64,000 nt of DNA from NCBI RefSeq assembly GCF_032854445.1, contig NC_088299.1, positions 12,393,608-12,457,607 of the forward strand. Reading direction: 5' to 3'. Position 1 is the stretch's first letter; every line of letters starts with the position of its first letter. The notes under the pieces are model-generated. The model saw only the letters and a list, made by a program, of their open reading frames with translations, ran no database searches and was not told the DNA's origin. Shown one piece after another: positions 1 through 10,982 of the stretch. The DNA comes from Liolophura sinensis. Taxonomy: Eukaryota; Mollusca; Polyplacophora; Chitonida; Chitonidae. Position numbers and translations under genes: made by a program.

Positions 1-79
1 ATTATTAAAACTGTTTGCTTACTTGGTCTTGGATATCTTTTTAGACTGTGGCATTTTCAATGAGAGTTCCTCAGTCTCC

Positions 80-1018
80 AAGACAGGTATTTCACTCACC
101 GCAACACTGTAAACATAACATACACATTCTTACTACCTCAATCAGTCATACAGGTACAGGTGTTTCACTCACCTCAACACTGTAACATAACACACATAGT
201 GTTACTAGCTCAATCAGTCATATAGGTACAGGTATTTCACTCACCTCAACACTGTAACATAACACACACATTTTTACCACCTCAATCAGCCATCCAGGTA
301 CAGGTATTTTACTCACTACAACACTGTAACATAACACATACATTCTTACTACCTCAATCAGCCACACAGGTACGGGTATTTCACTCACCGCAACACTGTA
401 ACATTACACACACATTCTTACTACTTCAATCAGCCATACAGGTAAAGGTATTTCACTCACCTCAACACTGTAACATAACACACACATTCTTAGCATCTCA
501 ACTAGCCATACAGGTACAGGTATTTCACTCACCTAAATGCTGTAACATAACACATACATTCTTACCACCTCAATCAGCCATACAGGTACGGGTATTTCAC
601 TCACCGCAACACTGTAACATAACACATACATTCTTACCACCTCAATCAGCCATCCAGGTACAGGTATTTCACTCACCTCAACACTGTAAATATGACACAC
701 ACATTCTTACCACCTCAATCAGCCACACAGGTACGGGTATTTCACTCGCTGCAACACTGTAAACATGACACACACATTCTTACCACCTCAATCAGCCATA
801 CAGGTACAGGTATTTCACTCACCGCAACACTGTAGCATAACACACACATTCTTACCACCTCAATCAGCCATCCAGGTACAGGTATTTCAGTCACCTCAAC
901 ACTGTAAACATGACACACACATTCTCACCACCAAAATCAGCCATCCAGGCACAGGTATTTCAGTCACCTCAACACTGTAAACACAACACACACATTCTTA
1001 CCACCTTAATCTGCCCTA
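80..1018. repeat. 72-bp minisatellite, about 13 units
   Basis: Tandem units with the core CAGGTATTTCACTCACC, then CAACACTGTAACATAACAC and CATTCTTACCACCTCAATC. Successive copies of the CATACAGG start fall 72 bp apart (147, then 219). Because 72 is a multiple of 3, a 24-residue repeat can stay open for several units (for example 765-980), but no start, splice or codon signal supports translation. The units differ by scattered substitutions, so the array is not freshly amplified. Confidence 0.9.
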
Positions 1019-1089
1019 CAAGTAATGATATTTCAATTTCAACAATGTAACATTCCTCCAACATTCCCAGATGAGATTCAGGTCCTTAC

Positions 1090-4000
1090 CCTTGATATCC
1101 GAGTTCATCATTACGGGTCATCTTTTTCTTTGCTTTGAGCTTCACTCCTTGACTCAAGCTGTTGTTTAAGTATAAAGTCAAGAAACTTGTACATCATTTC
1201 AATATTGAGGACAATGAATGCATTTGTCACTTAATATGGGAGAGTACAGGAGAGACCTGAAAGTTCATGCTTCATGGAATCCTTCATTGTGTTGTCTTCA
1301 CCATGTGGAACTGTTCTTGCTATCACTAATGCCTCCACCAGCATGACCTTAACCATCCCCTGATCTTCACTGCCTGCCCTACCTTGACTTCCTTCATTCA
1401 ACTCCATTACATTTACCACTTTTACCCTCCTTCATTAAAATCACCATCTTTCTCCATCTTTTTTTAGACATGTATCTTCAATAGTTTTCCTCCACCTACG
1501 ATTACAACACTGACATCAACACCAAAAGACACATTTTCTATTCTCACAAACAAATAATTACACCACATTACATCCACAAGTTCATTCTCATACACAGATA
1601 GTTACACCACTTTACATCCACAACTTCATTCTCACAGATAATTACACCACATTACATCCACAAGTTCATTCTCATACACGGATAATTACACCACATTACA
1701 TCCACAACTTCATTCTCATACACAGATAATTACACCACTTTACATCCACAACTTCATTCTCATACACGGATAATTACACCACATTACATCCACAACTTCA
1801 TTCTCATACACGGATAATTACACCACTTTACATCCACAACTTCATTCTCATACACAGATAGTTACACCACTTTACATCCACAACTTCATTCTCATTCACA
1901 GATAATTACACCACATTACATCCACAAGTTCATTCTCATACACAGATAGTTACACCACTTTACATCTACAAGTTCATTCTCATACACAGATAATTACAAG
2001 TTCTGTACATCAACAAGTTCATTCTCATACACAGATAACAAACCTGGCCCGTCCAGCAATTCATTCTTACACACAGATAGTCACAACCCTTGTACATCCA
2101 AGAGTTCATTCTCATACACAGATAATTACACCACATTACATCTATGTTCATTCTCATACAGACAATTACACCACATTACATCCACAAGTTCATTCTCATA
2201 CACGGATAATTACACCACATTACATCCACAACTTCATTCTCATACACGGATAATTACATCACATTACATCCACAACTTCATTCTCATACACAGATAGTTA
2301 CACCACTTTACATCCACAACTTCATTCTCATACACAGATAATTACACCACTTTACATCCACAACTTCATTCTCATAGACGGATAATTACACCACTTTAGA
2401 TCCACAAGTTCATTCTCATACACAGATAATTGCACCACACTGCATCCACAAGTTCATTCTCATACACAGATAATCACACCACATTACATCTATGTTCATT
2501 CTCATACAGACAATTACACCACATTACATCCACAACTTCATTCTCATACACGGATAATTACACCACATTACATCCACAACTTCATTCTCATACACAGATA
2601 ATTACACCACATTACATCCACAAGTTCATTCTCATACACAGATAGTTACACCACTTTACATCCACGACTTCATTCTCATACACAGATAATTACACCACTT
2701 TACATCCACAACTTCATTCTCATACACGGATAATTACACCACTTTACATCCACAAGTTCATTCTCATACACAGATAATTGCACCACACTGCATCCACAAG
2801 TTCATTCTCATACACAGATAATCACACCACATTACATCCACAACTTCATTCTCATACACAGATAAGTACAAGTTCTGTACATCAACAAGTTCATTCTCAT
2901 ACACAGATAACAAACCTGGCCCCTCCAGCAATTCATTCTTACACACAGATAGTCACAACCCTTGTACATCCAAGAGTTCATTCTCATACACAGATAATTA
3001 CACCACATTACATCTATGTTCATTCTCATACAGACAATTACACCACATTACATCCACAAGTTCATTCTCATACACAGATAATTACAACATGTTCATCCAC
3101 ATGCTTATTCTCATACACAGATAATTACAAGCCTTGTACATCCACAAGTTCATTCTCATACACAGATAACAACCCCGGTACCTCCAGCAATTCATTCTTA
3201 TACACAAATAGTCACAGCCCTTGTACATCCAAGAGCTCATTCTCATGCACAGATAATTACACCATGTACATTACATCGGCACAAGTTCATTCTCATACAC
3301 AGATAATTACACCATGTATATAGGCACAAATTTATTCTCATACACAGATAATCAAAACCCGGATTCCTCCAGCAATTCATTCTTATACACAGATAGTTAC
3401 TACATCCAAGAGTTCATTCTCATACACAGATAATTACACCACATTATATCCAGGAGTTTATTTTCATAAACAGATAATTACAACATGTGTATCGGCACAC
3501 ATTATCGGTTTATTAAAATACACAGATAATTACAACCCTTGTACAACCTACATCCTGTACATTCTCGCACACAAATAATTGACTGAAAATATGCTTAAGT
3601 GTTATAAATATGTAACAAAGATGTCAAGTTTTCAACTCTTTTACGTTTATAAATAATACTTTTAAATAATTGCAAGAAAACATACTTTTCATACAATAAA
3701 AAGCAAAAGATAAGTCAGTGACCATGAATTTCATAAAGTAAGCTTTGCCCCTGAAGCACAGGAGATATAAATAGGCTGCTGGCTTGCGCTGAGTGATCAA
3801 GAAATGGCCTGAAGATTAACTTTGTTTTTGACAGACAAACATATGCAAGGTTAAACTTCAAAATATATTTACTTTTATATTTAGATGATTTTAATGCCCC
3901 ATGTTTCTTTTACTTACATGTTTTCTTTTATCCTCTTTACTTATGACTTACAATGAATAGAACTCTCTTGGGATTTATTTAAAATAAAAACAGACCATTG

Positions 4001-4738
4001 TAAATAGTGAGACCTGGCATGTTGCAAAATCCTTTTGTGAAAATAGCAGTTCTGAACACATATATATATTTTTCTTATTTTCAGAAGGATTACATCCATT
4101 TAGTGCATGTTATGCTTTTAACTGTTAAACTAACCAGTGAAACAGCAAACAAGTGGATCCCATACATAACAGACATTAAAAACAAACATACATAGACAAC
4201 AGTATAAAATAACACTTCAGCATATTTGCACTCAACTACAACATGTGCATCGGCACAAGTTCATTCCCATTCACATATAATTACAATTACCCTTGTTTAT
4301 CTGCAAGTTCACTCTCATATACAGCTCAAATAAAATAAATAGCACATTATTAAATTGATACATTTACGGACATGCTTCAGGATTGTAATGTGAGTATTAT
4401 TTTTCTTATTTTAAATTTTGTTTGAGCTAAATTATTCATTAATATTTAGAAAACATTTTCCGACCGAATCTGTTACTACATGAAAATGAGCTAGGACAGA
4501 TTCAATGTTTGAACTCTATTCCTTCAATATGTAATTTAAAAACTTGATTTAACTCAGTGTTGTAATTATGTGGTGAGTTAATTATGAAATTAAAGTCCCT
4601 ATTAAATATGAATCTGAATGATATAGAAAAAGGGTCTAACACATTATACCAGATAACTTACCTTTCATTTTGCTGCAAGTCCACAATAGCCTCAATTTTC
4701 TTTCCCTTTGATTTCACAGCTGCTTTAGACTTCTTCAT
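1090..4738 (-). CDS. Unrecognised small basic protein gene, first two exons
   Basis: I do not recognise this gene. The candidate first exon is 4738..4662: ATG, then 25 codons of a lysine-rich peptide beginning MKKSKAAVKSKGKK, ending in the donor AG|GTAAGT, with an in-frame TGA just upstream of the ATG. The candidate second exon is 1158..1090: acceptor AACAACAG, then C TTG AGT CAA, 22 more codons (KLKAKKKMTRNDELGYQ) and the donor GG|GTAAGG. The first exon leaves two bases and the second begins with one, so the frame is kept across the join. The intron would hold the 44-bp minisatellite. Later exons would lie left of the window. The composition suggests a nucleolar or RNA-binding protein, but that is a guess. 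Chance pairing of two short open exons is the main alternative. Confidence 0.4.
1545..3560. repeat. 44-bp minisatellite with higher-order duplication
   Basis: Some 45 units of 44 bp with the core TTCATTCTCATACACAGATA, followed by ATTACACCACATTACATCCA. A distinctive block (start TTCTGTACATCAACAAG, then AACAAACCTGGCCC and CAATTCATTCTTACAC) occurs at 2001 and again at 2873. This shows a duplication of about 872 bp inside the array. Both strands stay open for long stretches because the unit lacks stops in most frames; these are not genes. The right edge decays gradually through 3300-3560, and stray degenerate units recur at 4240-4330. Confidence 0.92.
3571..4661. other. Gene-free AT-rich stretch
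   Basis: Between the minisatellite and the exon at 4662. AT-rich, with a few decayed copies of the 44-bp unit near 4240-4330. I see no coding exon or RNA gene. Confidence 0.5.
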
Positions 4739-7700
4739 TCTCCTTTTTATTCAGTCTTTCTTCCGACAATTCTACGGTGACACTACAGACAAAGCTGTAG
4801 TTCTGAGATCAAACCTGAAGTTTCTGTTTGATTTTCTCTCTGTGTTGCCTACTCTTATTGTAATCTATATGTTGGCAAACATGAATAACATTTACTGCTT
4901 TAAACAATGATAGATAATGTTTACATGTATTTTCTTACTACTTGTATACCATAGGTTTACCTGCAAACAAAAAACTGAGAAATTTGAGAAATGCTGCCGT
5001 ACTTTAATGAGAGTTTGATTCTCATTCAGCAATTGTCTCAGTAGCATTCGGTCTCTTCTTATTTACAGGCTGGAGCCCTGAAACATTAATGAGAAAACAT
5101 TCATAAATTAAAAGGGTCAACTGTCACACTGAGAGAACCAATCTACTGGGGTAATTCAGAGAGTGAATAGGTACATACTTTCCAGTAATCTGTAATCAAC
5201 TGGCTACAATGTACCTGATAATACCTGACATTCATGATACCAAAATAATGCAGTCTGAGTCAGAGCATGAATGGGTCGATGGATCTAACTTACTATGGCA
5301 AAGTCAAGTTCCAATCAAATATGATCAACCAGTTTAAAACAAAAAAATCTGCTCATAATTTATCAGCAAAGTTCTTAACAAGCAGTCATAAACAACATAG
5401 AGTTAAACAGGTGAAATGCTAATTTTTAATTTACAGGCCAATCTCACCTGGGTAAAATTTGTATTGTACTTCGCCAGCAGTCTCCTCACTGCTCAGAATA
5501 GCAATGGCATATCACTTCAAGACTTTCAATATAATTCTCCTTTCATATCAGTTTCATTTAAATTAAATGTTCAACCTTGATGTTTATTTTGTAAAATTGC
5601 CCAGAAGCTAGAGACCACATGATTTTCTTAGTAACAGATAGCATGCGGCTGGGTGAAAAAACACCACTCCAGTAATGATATAGCATAAGAAATTATTTAT
5701 TTTTGAATCACTGTCAGCAATAGAGTATTCACTGAATTTGTATAATTTTCAGCTTACCAGATGGTCTGAGTATTCCTGTAGAACTTATGTGTTTTTTTTT
5801 TTTTTTTTTTTTTTGTACAACCAGGGCTTAATTAGTTTACTGATCACTCCATGGTGTGTGGTAAACATAGGCCTTTGTCCCTATACTTTGGGTTTCTTTT
5901 TTTTTTTTCCAAGAACCTGGTATGTTTCAACCTGTCTCCCTGTTTACAATGGACTATTTTACTATTACTTGGCTATTACAATGTGGTCTAAATACTTCTG
6001 CATTCATTACAGCAGATAATCAGAGAGATGAATAGTAACGACCATAAATGACATAATAAAGCATATAAATTATCATACATAAATCTGGTGACAACATCGG
6101 GAACATGTTTATTTCGTTGCTGTATAGTTACGTGACAAATCATATGCTACAATTTTTTCTTTGTTTGCTAGTTTAGTACCCAAAATATATTACCTGTGAG
6201 GTAGCTACAAGGTTTAAACAATGCGGGAAAACCAGCATCTAAGAAAAACCAATCAGCAAGAAACCACAGTACTAGTTACTGCAATTTTCAGTTCCAATAT
6301 GAATACATTCCGCCAAACCCTGATACTGATAGGTGATGTTTACAGAAAACTAACCCATATTCGCCTAGTAACACGGATATATCCAACATATAAATACAGT
6401 ATTTGTTACTTCCACCGTTTTTGCTTTACTACTCACATGGTGTGATAAGTCGGCTGTCAGAGATACAGCTGTGGTTCTAAATGCAATTCAGTGGTGAGGA
6501 GATTTCACAACACCTGCACGAGCCGATCCGATCGCGTCCTTAGTGCCCGGCGCTGATTTGTACCTCCACGTATAAAAGAGCCACTATCTGCCAGGCGGAC
6601 GAAATTATCTCCCCTGTTTTATGACGTGCAGGTGAAGATTTTCGGTGCAAGTAACATCAGATTGAACAACGTACCGTACACAACATACTTTATATAACCT
6701 AAAATTTGGTATGTAAAAATGAACTTGATGAAGCACATAAAGGCCATAAAATAATATTTTTGATGCCAACACTTTAGTTTTTCTGAGAACGAATTAATCA
6801 AACTTCACAAAAAACTTAGCCGCAGCAATTACAACGTTACTAACCTATCCAAAAGTGGTTCTTCGTGCGCCGATTGCCCAAATAGCTGTAAGGACAAAAT
6901 TTGTGGTAAGGCTGACAACATTTAGACGATATAGCCGATTGATGTTTTTTATACGAATTTTCTGCAGCTTTGTTATTAAAATAGCTCTACATTTCAAAGC
7001 TAAGTCAGATCTTATTTCCCAGTATAAACCGGCATGACGGCTGAGGTGTGGGGGAAAAAATCCTCAGCACTGCGATCAACATCGATCAAATAAATAAACA
7101 CATATATATCAAATACGGCATGTAATCATCTATATTTGTTAAGTGAAAAAGTAATACCTATCGATATTAAATTATTTTTGTTTTATATATTTATTGTTGA
7201 TGTGTTATTAATTTGCCCCAGATTCAGTTTCGTGAAATATTTGTTTATTGATCAACAAGATGGTATTGATAATGGATTTAATTCAATGTCACCGTGACAA
7301 TGTATGGTAGCTGTTGTGTGGATGGAGGAAACCAAACATGAACGCGGTAAACAGAGGCCTTCGGCAAGTTACTGTCACCCTTTACCATGTGAGGTGGACA
7401 GAATATCACGTCATACCCTGGCGGCCTTCAACGAATGTATATCGGCGCAAACTGCTCCATGACTTGATCATTGAGAACGAGGATATTGACAATGGAAAAC
7501 ACGACGAGGATGAACAGCAACCTTTACTGCTTGAACAAGCTTTTAAGCGAAAACTCGTCACGATATGGCTGAAGTATTGTCGATGTGGCGTTAGGCCATA
7601 ATCATTCATCCATTTAAGCAGAAAAGACGCTTTTAAGATTCGTTGAATTTTGAAACGAAACGCTTAAACAGCTATTAAGTTTTCGGTAGTAGCTTAAAAT

Positions 7701-7908
7701 CATTAGGTTCCACTGGGTGGAAATGTACAGTAATACTCATAAACCTCGCGGTGATGTAGAAGTTAAATATTGCTCAGTATAGGGTGTTAGGCGCCAATCA
7801 ACTATACATTCACGGATTTCATACCCCAGACTATGTACTCCTGAATGTACCTTTGTTACATTATTTATGCTGATGTTGTTTGTGTGTTTTTTGCTTTTTT
7901 TTCAAAAG
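4739..7908. other. Gene-poor stretch with T-runs
   Basis: Contains a run of about 24 T at 5791-5814 and a shorter T-run near 5899. Small open frames here show no recognisable domain. The interval before the EGF-like exon at 7909 may hide upstream exons of that gene, but I could not define one with matching phase. Confidence 0.4.
6571..6578 (+). promoter_or_regulatory. Possible TATA box
   Basis: TATAAAAG follows a locally GC-richer stretch (6520-6560), and a short ATG-containing segment lies about 50 bases downstream. It could belong to the plus-strand EGF-like gene. No transcript evidence is available and the motif is short. Confidence 0.22.
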
Positions 7909-8015
7909 ACTATGGAAACAAGTTTTGCTTTACTGACGGCACCATCGACATAAATACATACACTTGCTTGTGTAAATGTTCTTTCCAGGGAGAAAAGTGT
8001 TTGACTGGGGAGTAA
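7909..8015 (+). CDS. EGF-like domain exon A (candidate alternative terminal exon)
   Basis: A strong acceptor (long pyrimidine tract ending CAAAAG) precedes an open exon of two leading bases plus 34 codons and a TAA at 8013. The peptide contains CFTDGTIDINTYTCLCKC, then FQGEKC. This Cys spacing, with a GG/DGT-x-D turn and a closing C-x-C-x-C, is seen in extracellular EGF-like modules. The exon begins with the same phase as the one at 8302 and both end in stop codons. They therefore look like mutually exclusive last exons of one secreted protein whose upstream exons I could not find. It could instead be an internal exon using a weak donor at GA|GTAACC (8012). Confidence 0.45.
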
Positions 8016-8301
8016 CCATGAGGAATTCATTCCATTGGACTTGTTGTCGCTAGTCATTTAAGGCATTCCTTTCTATACCTTACCATCATTTTGTTGCGGC
8101 AAAAGCTTGCTCTACCATCACAGGCAGTACATGTTTTCAGTTTATTAATCTGGAAGTCTTAAGCTAAGAGGTTTTTGCATACTAAATAATTCATTGTCGG
8201 TATATCCTCGCAGTCAGTATTACTTCATACACTAAAACATCCGTAAACCTTTGTGAGTTTTCATACAGCCACGAAAAAGCACTTTTTGTTTTAATCCATA
8301 G

Positions 8302-8474
8302 ATCTATGCCCGGGTTTCCGGTGTTCAACTGGTGGAACTCTGGACACTGACACGTGCAAATGTAACTGCAATGGTCCGTTTGGCGGGGACACATATGACG
8401 ACAATAAGTTAACGTTGACTACACTGGATTTTGAGGATTTTAAGAATGTGTTTACTATGAATGGCATTAAGTAA
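8302..8474 (+). CDS. EGF-like domain exon B (candidate alternative terminal exon)
   Basis: The acceptor TTTTAATCCATAG is followed by two bases and 57 codons to a TAA at 8472. The peptide has CPGFRCSTGGTLDTDTCKC, then NCNGPFGGD, the same C..GGTLD.DTC.C.C pattern as the exon at 7909. A 30-residue tail without cysteines follows (KLTLTTLDFEDFKNVFTMNG and onward). The family reading is EGF-like repeats of secreted or matrix proteins. The parent gene is unknown because no upstream exon was found. Matching acceptor phase with the previous exon is the main evidence that both belong to one gene. Confidence 0.45.
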
Positions 8475-8498
8475 TAATGCAATTCTTGAAACAATTTA

Positions 8499-8745
8499 TC
8501 GCTTCGATGGTCTAATGATTAGAAGAAAATGGTACTTGTTGCTTCCTCGCTCGGCGCCCCGCACTGAGAGATTAGGGCAAGGAAACAGGACTGATTGACC
8601 CGGTTTCAGTACAATGTGAGGTCTCATGTCTGGTGTCTGCGGCATTACACTTCACAGACTCGTCAGACACGCATACCTAATAACTCCTCGTCGCCATACG
8701 ACGGGAAAATTGTTAAGTACGACGTAAAAAAAAAAAAAACAAGCA
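8499..8745 (+). repeat. SINE, second family (B)
   Basis: The tRNA-like head GATGGTCTAATGATTAGAA at about 8503 is followed by a body and the tail motif AAAATTGTTAAGTACGACGT, then an A-run. The tail motif recurs at 30648-30672 and related heads occur near 48.7 and 56.4 kb. Confidence 0.6.
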
Positions 8746-9636
8746 CCACACACGTTTCATGAATCAAGTTGTGCTGAGCTGAAATTGTTCACGATGATTC
8801 ACAATGTAGTTAATTCCCAAGCACTACATACATGTTTCATGAGGCAAGTTTTGCTGAGCTGAAATTGTCGACGATATCTTACTGCTCATGCGCCCTCGCG
8901 AGCGCCGTTACGGATATCTTGATCATGTATGTTCCAGTAAATAACCCGCGTTTGTCATTCAGTATATTTAAAGCTATACCCTTAGATTTTAAAAAATCCA
9001 TATTCGCTTATCAAATCAGATATTCTCTGTTTACCATGCAAGGATAGCTAAAATTAACACTTATTAGAAAATGCTAAACTCCTATATAGCTGTATCATTT
9101 GATTCTAAATTTTGAAAAAGTCATAAAGGTATTATTAATATTACGCACTTCGTTACCGTGGTTCTGACGCATTGGTTGTGTCATCCAAGGCGTTCTTTTC
9201 GCCTCAACCAGTCGGCGATCGCTGGTTTGACTCAGGTCTTTCAGTATAGGATGTTTGCCAGTTACCTGCATGCACAATGGTTTACACTAGACTATCTAGT
9301 TTTCCCCACCCTTGAAAAAGATATAAGGATGATAATATATATTCAGATGTAGGCCGAGAAATTTCAAGCGAAGTGTCTTATGGCCAAGACTTTGCTAAAA
9401 ATACTGTGGTACTTAGATACATTGCTGTTTTAGAGCAATGTGGGTCAGAAAAGGACCTCATGGTTTGGTAAAAAGAAACCGTCCCCGAATTGCTGTTTGG
9501 GCGAACTGTGTATGGTACCGTTGTCCCGTAATGTGTGGAATCCATGTAGGTTACCGCCTTCTCTCATACTCGTTTTTTGATGTGTTATCACATGTGACAC
9601 AGTGCTAAAGGTGAATGAAATCGGAGAACGATAAAG
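8746..9636. other. No gene seen
   Basis: Mixed-composition sequence. Short open frames overlap on both strands without domains or convincing splice signals. Confidence 0.4.
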
Positions 9637-9960
9637 TATTTCTACATAATGATGTTACAAAGATATGGAGCCAGGGGTGTTCCTTCAGTTACACAAACAG
9701 TTTATGTGTGACAGTAATACAGGTTTATTCTATAATGATGTTACAAAGACATGGAGTAAGGAGTGTTCCTTCAGTTACACAAACAGTTTGTGTGTGACAG
9801 TAATGCAGATTTATTCTATAGTGGTGTTACAAAGACATGGAGCAAGGAGTGTTCCTTCAGTTACACAAACAGTTTGTGTGTGACAGTAATACAGATTTAT
9901 TCTATAGTGATGTTACAAAGACATGGGCTAGGGAGTGTTCCTTCCGTGGGGGCACGGGAG
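9637..9960. repeat. 86-bp tandem repeat, about 4 units
   Basis: The motif GATGTTACAAAGACATGGAG recurs at 9651, 9737, 9823 and 9909, a constant 86-bp spacing. Other conserved pieces are GTGTTCCTTCAGTTACACAA and GTGTGTGACAGTAATACAG. The period is not divisible by 3, so overlapping open frames in all three phases are a by-product. Confidence 0.9.
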
Positions 9961-10906
9961 CTATTTTTTTTTCAACTTGTTCGTCCGTCTTCCCGTTAGT
10001 TCCGATTTTGGTTTCCGCACCTTATCTCTATAAGTTGATTCGTGATATTTTTTTCGTAGTGGTTGGGCCATTTTGAGCTAGAATTTATGGCTTCTTTGCT
10101 ACACGTATTTAAATGACATCACCCTTTTCAGAAATACTAGCTGACAGAGTGTTACAACATTGACAAGTCACAGATGGCTCCGTACTGAAGCAGAAGCTTA
10201 AAACCATTCGTGAAGACTGCTTGGAAGCCGTGAAACTGCAGGCTGTTCCAGTTTTCATTCGACTCACACAATGTTAATTCGTTCCTAAAAAATTCGGTTC
10301 TTCGTAAAACCATTCAATTCAGCCAGAATATAGAAAAGGGAATGAAATCGATCCTCATATTTACTCTACCAAATATTTATATTCCATGGTATGTGCTTTT
10401 ATTAACTCCATAAAATCTTTAAAAACTTTTATTACATCATATAACTTTTACTGGAGTTTTACGCATATTCTAAAAATCTAAACCGATCCTCTGCTAAAAC
10501 GAAATGAAAATGACAGTGAATCCAGGCGTGGAAACTAAGAAAGTATATATAGAAATTAGGACGAATTTACGTAAGCAGAGCCATGTGCCGGAAAGATAAA
10601 ATGAATGAATGAAAATTTTATGAATATACACTCACAAAATGCCCTGTCAGTTTATAAACTGTCTTTAAACAATATATGTACCTCAGTTGAGCTTTGGGCA
10701 TGTGTGATGAGAATCATGCTTTTGTCAAAATATTCGTGCCTGAAATAAACGCGACTTTTACAATTCCAAAGTTTGCACATTAAATACTTCTGACAAAAAC
10801 TAGACATCAAGTCATGTATGGCTCTCTGATTGTGAAGATAGACAATCCCTTGCGCTCCTGCATGGCAGCAACACAAGCGGGGCATGCTCTATCCGCACTC
10901 CTAGGC
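9961..10906. other. No gene seen
   Basis: Between the 86-bp array and the TIR element. AT-rich, with no recognisable protein or RNA. Confidence 0.4.
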
Positions 10907-10974
10907 GGACACAAACCCCCATTACAACTTCCGGTTTTCGGAATTACAAATGTAATTCTGTGTATTTTAGGGTG

Positions 10975-10982
10975 TAAAGTCA
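10975..10982 (+). repeat. Left target-site duplication of the retrotransposon
   Basis: TAAAGTCA, repeated exactly at 14996-15003. The homologous empty site at 31.9 kb reads TAAAGTCT once. Confidence 0.85.

Noticed and set aside
765..980. 71-codon frame with 24-residue repeats
   Set aside because: A by-product of the 72-bp array, whose period is divisible by three.
2430..3323. Long open frames on both strands encoding repetitive Thr/Ser/His-rich peptides
   Set aside because: They arise from the 44-bp minisatellite lacking stops; no initiation, splice or composition evidence for a protein.
7314..7609. 95-codon plus frame and overlapping 67-codon minus frame
   Set aside because: No domain recognised, no splice support, and no phase-compatible link to the EGF-like exons.
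9615..10076. Overlapping frames sharing FLQLHKQF-type peptides
   Set aside because: The same 86-bp tandem repeat read in successive frames.
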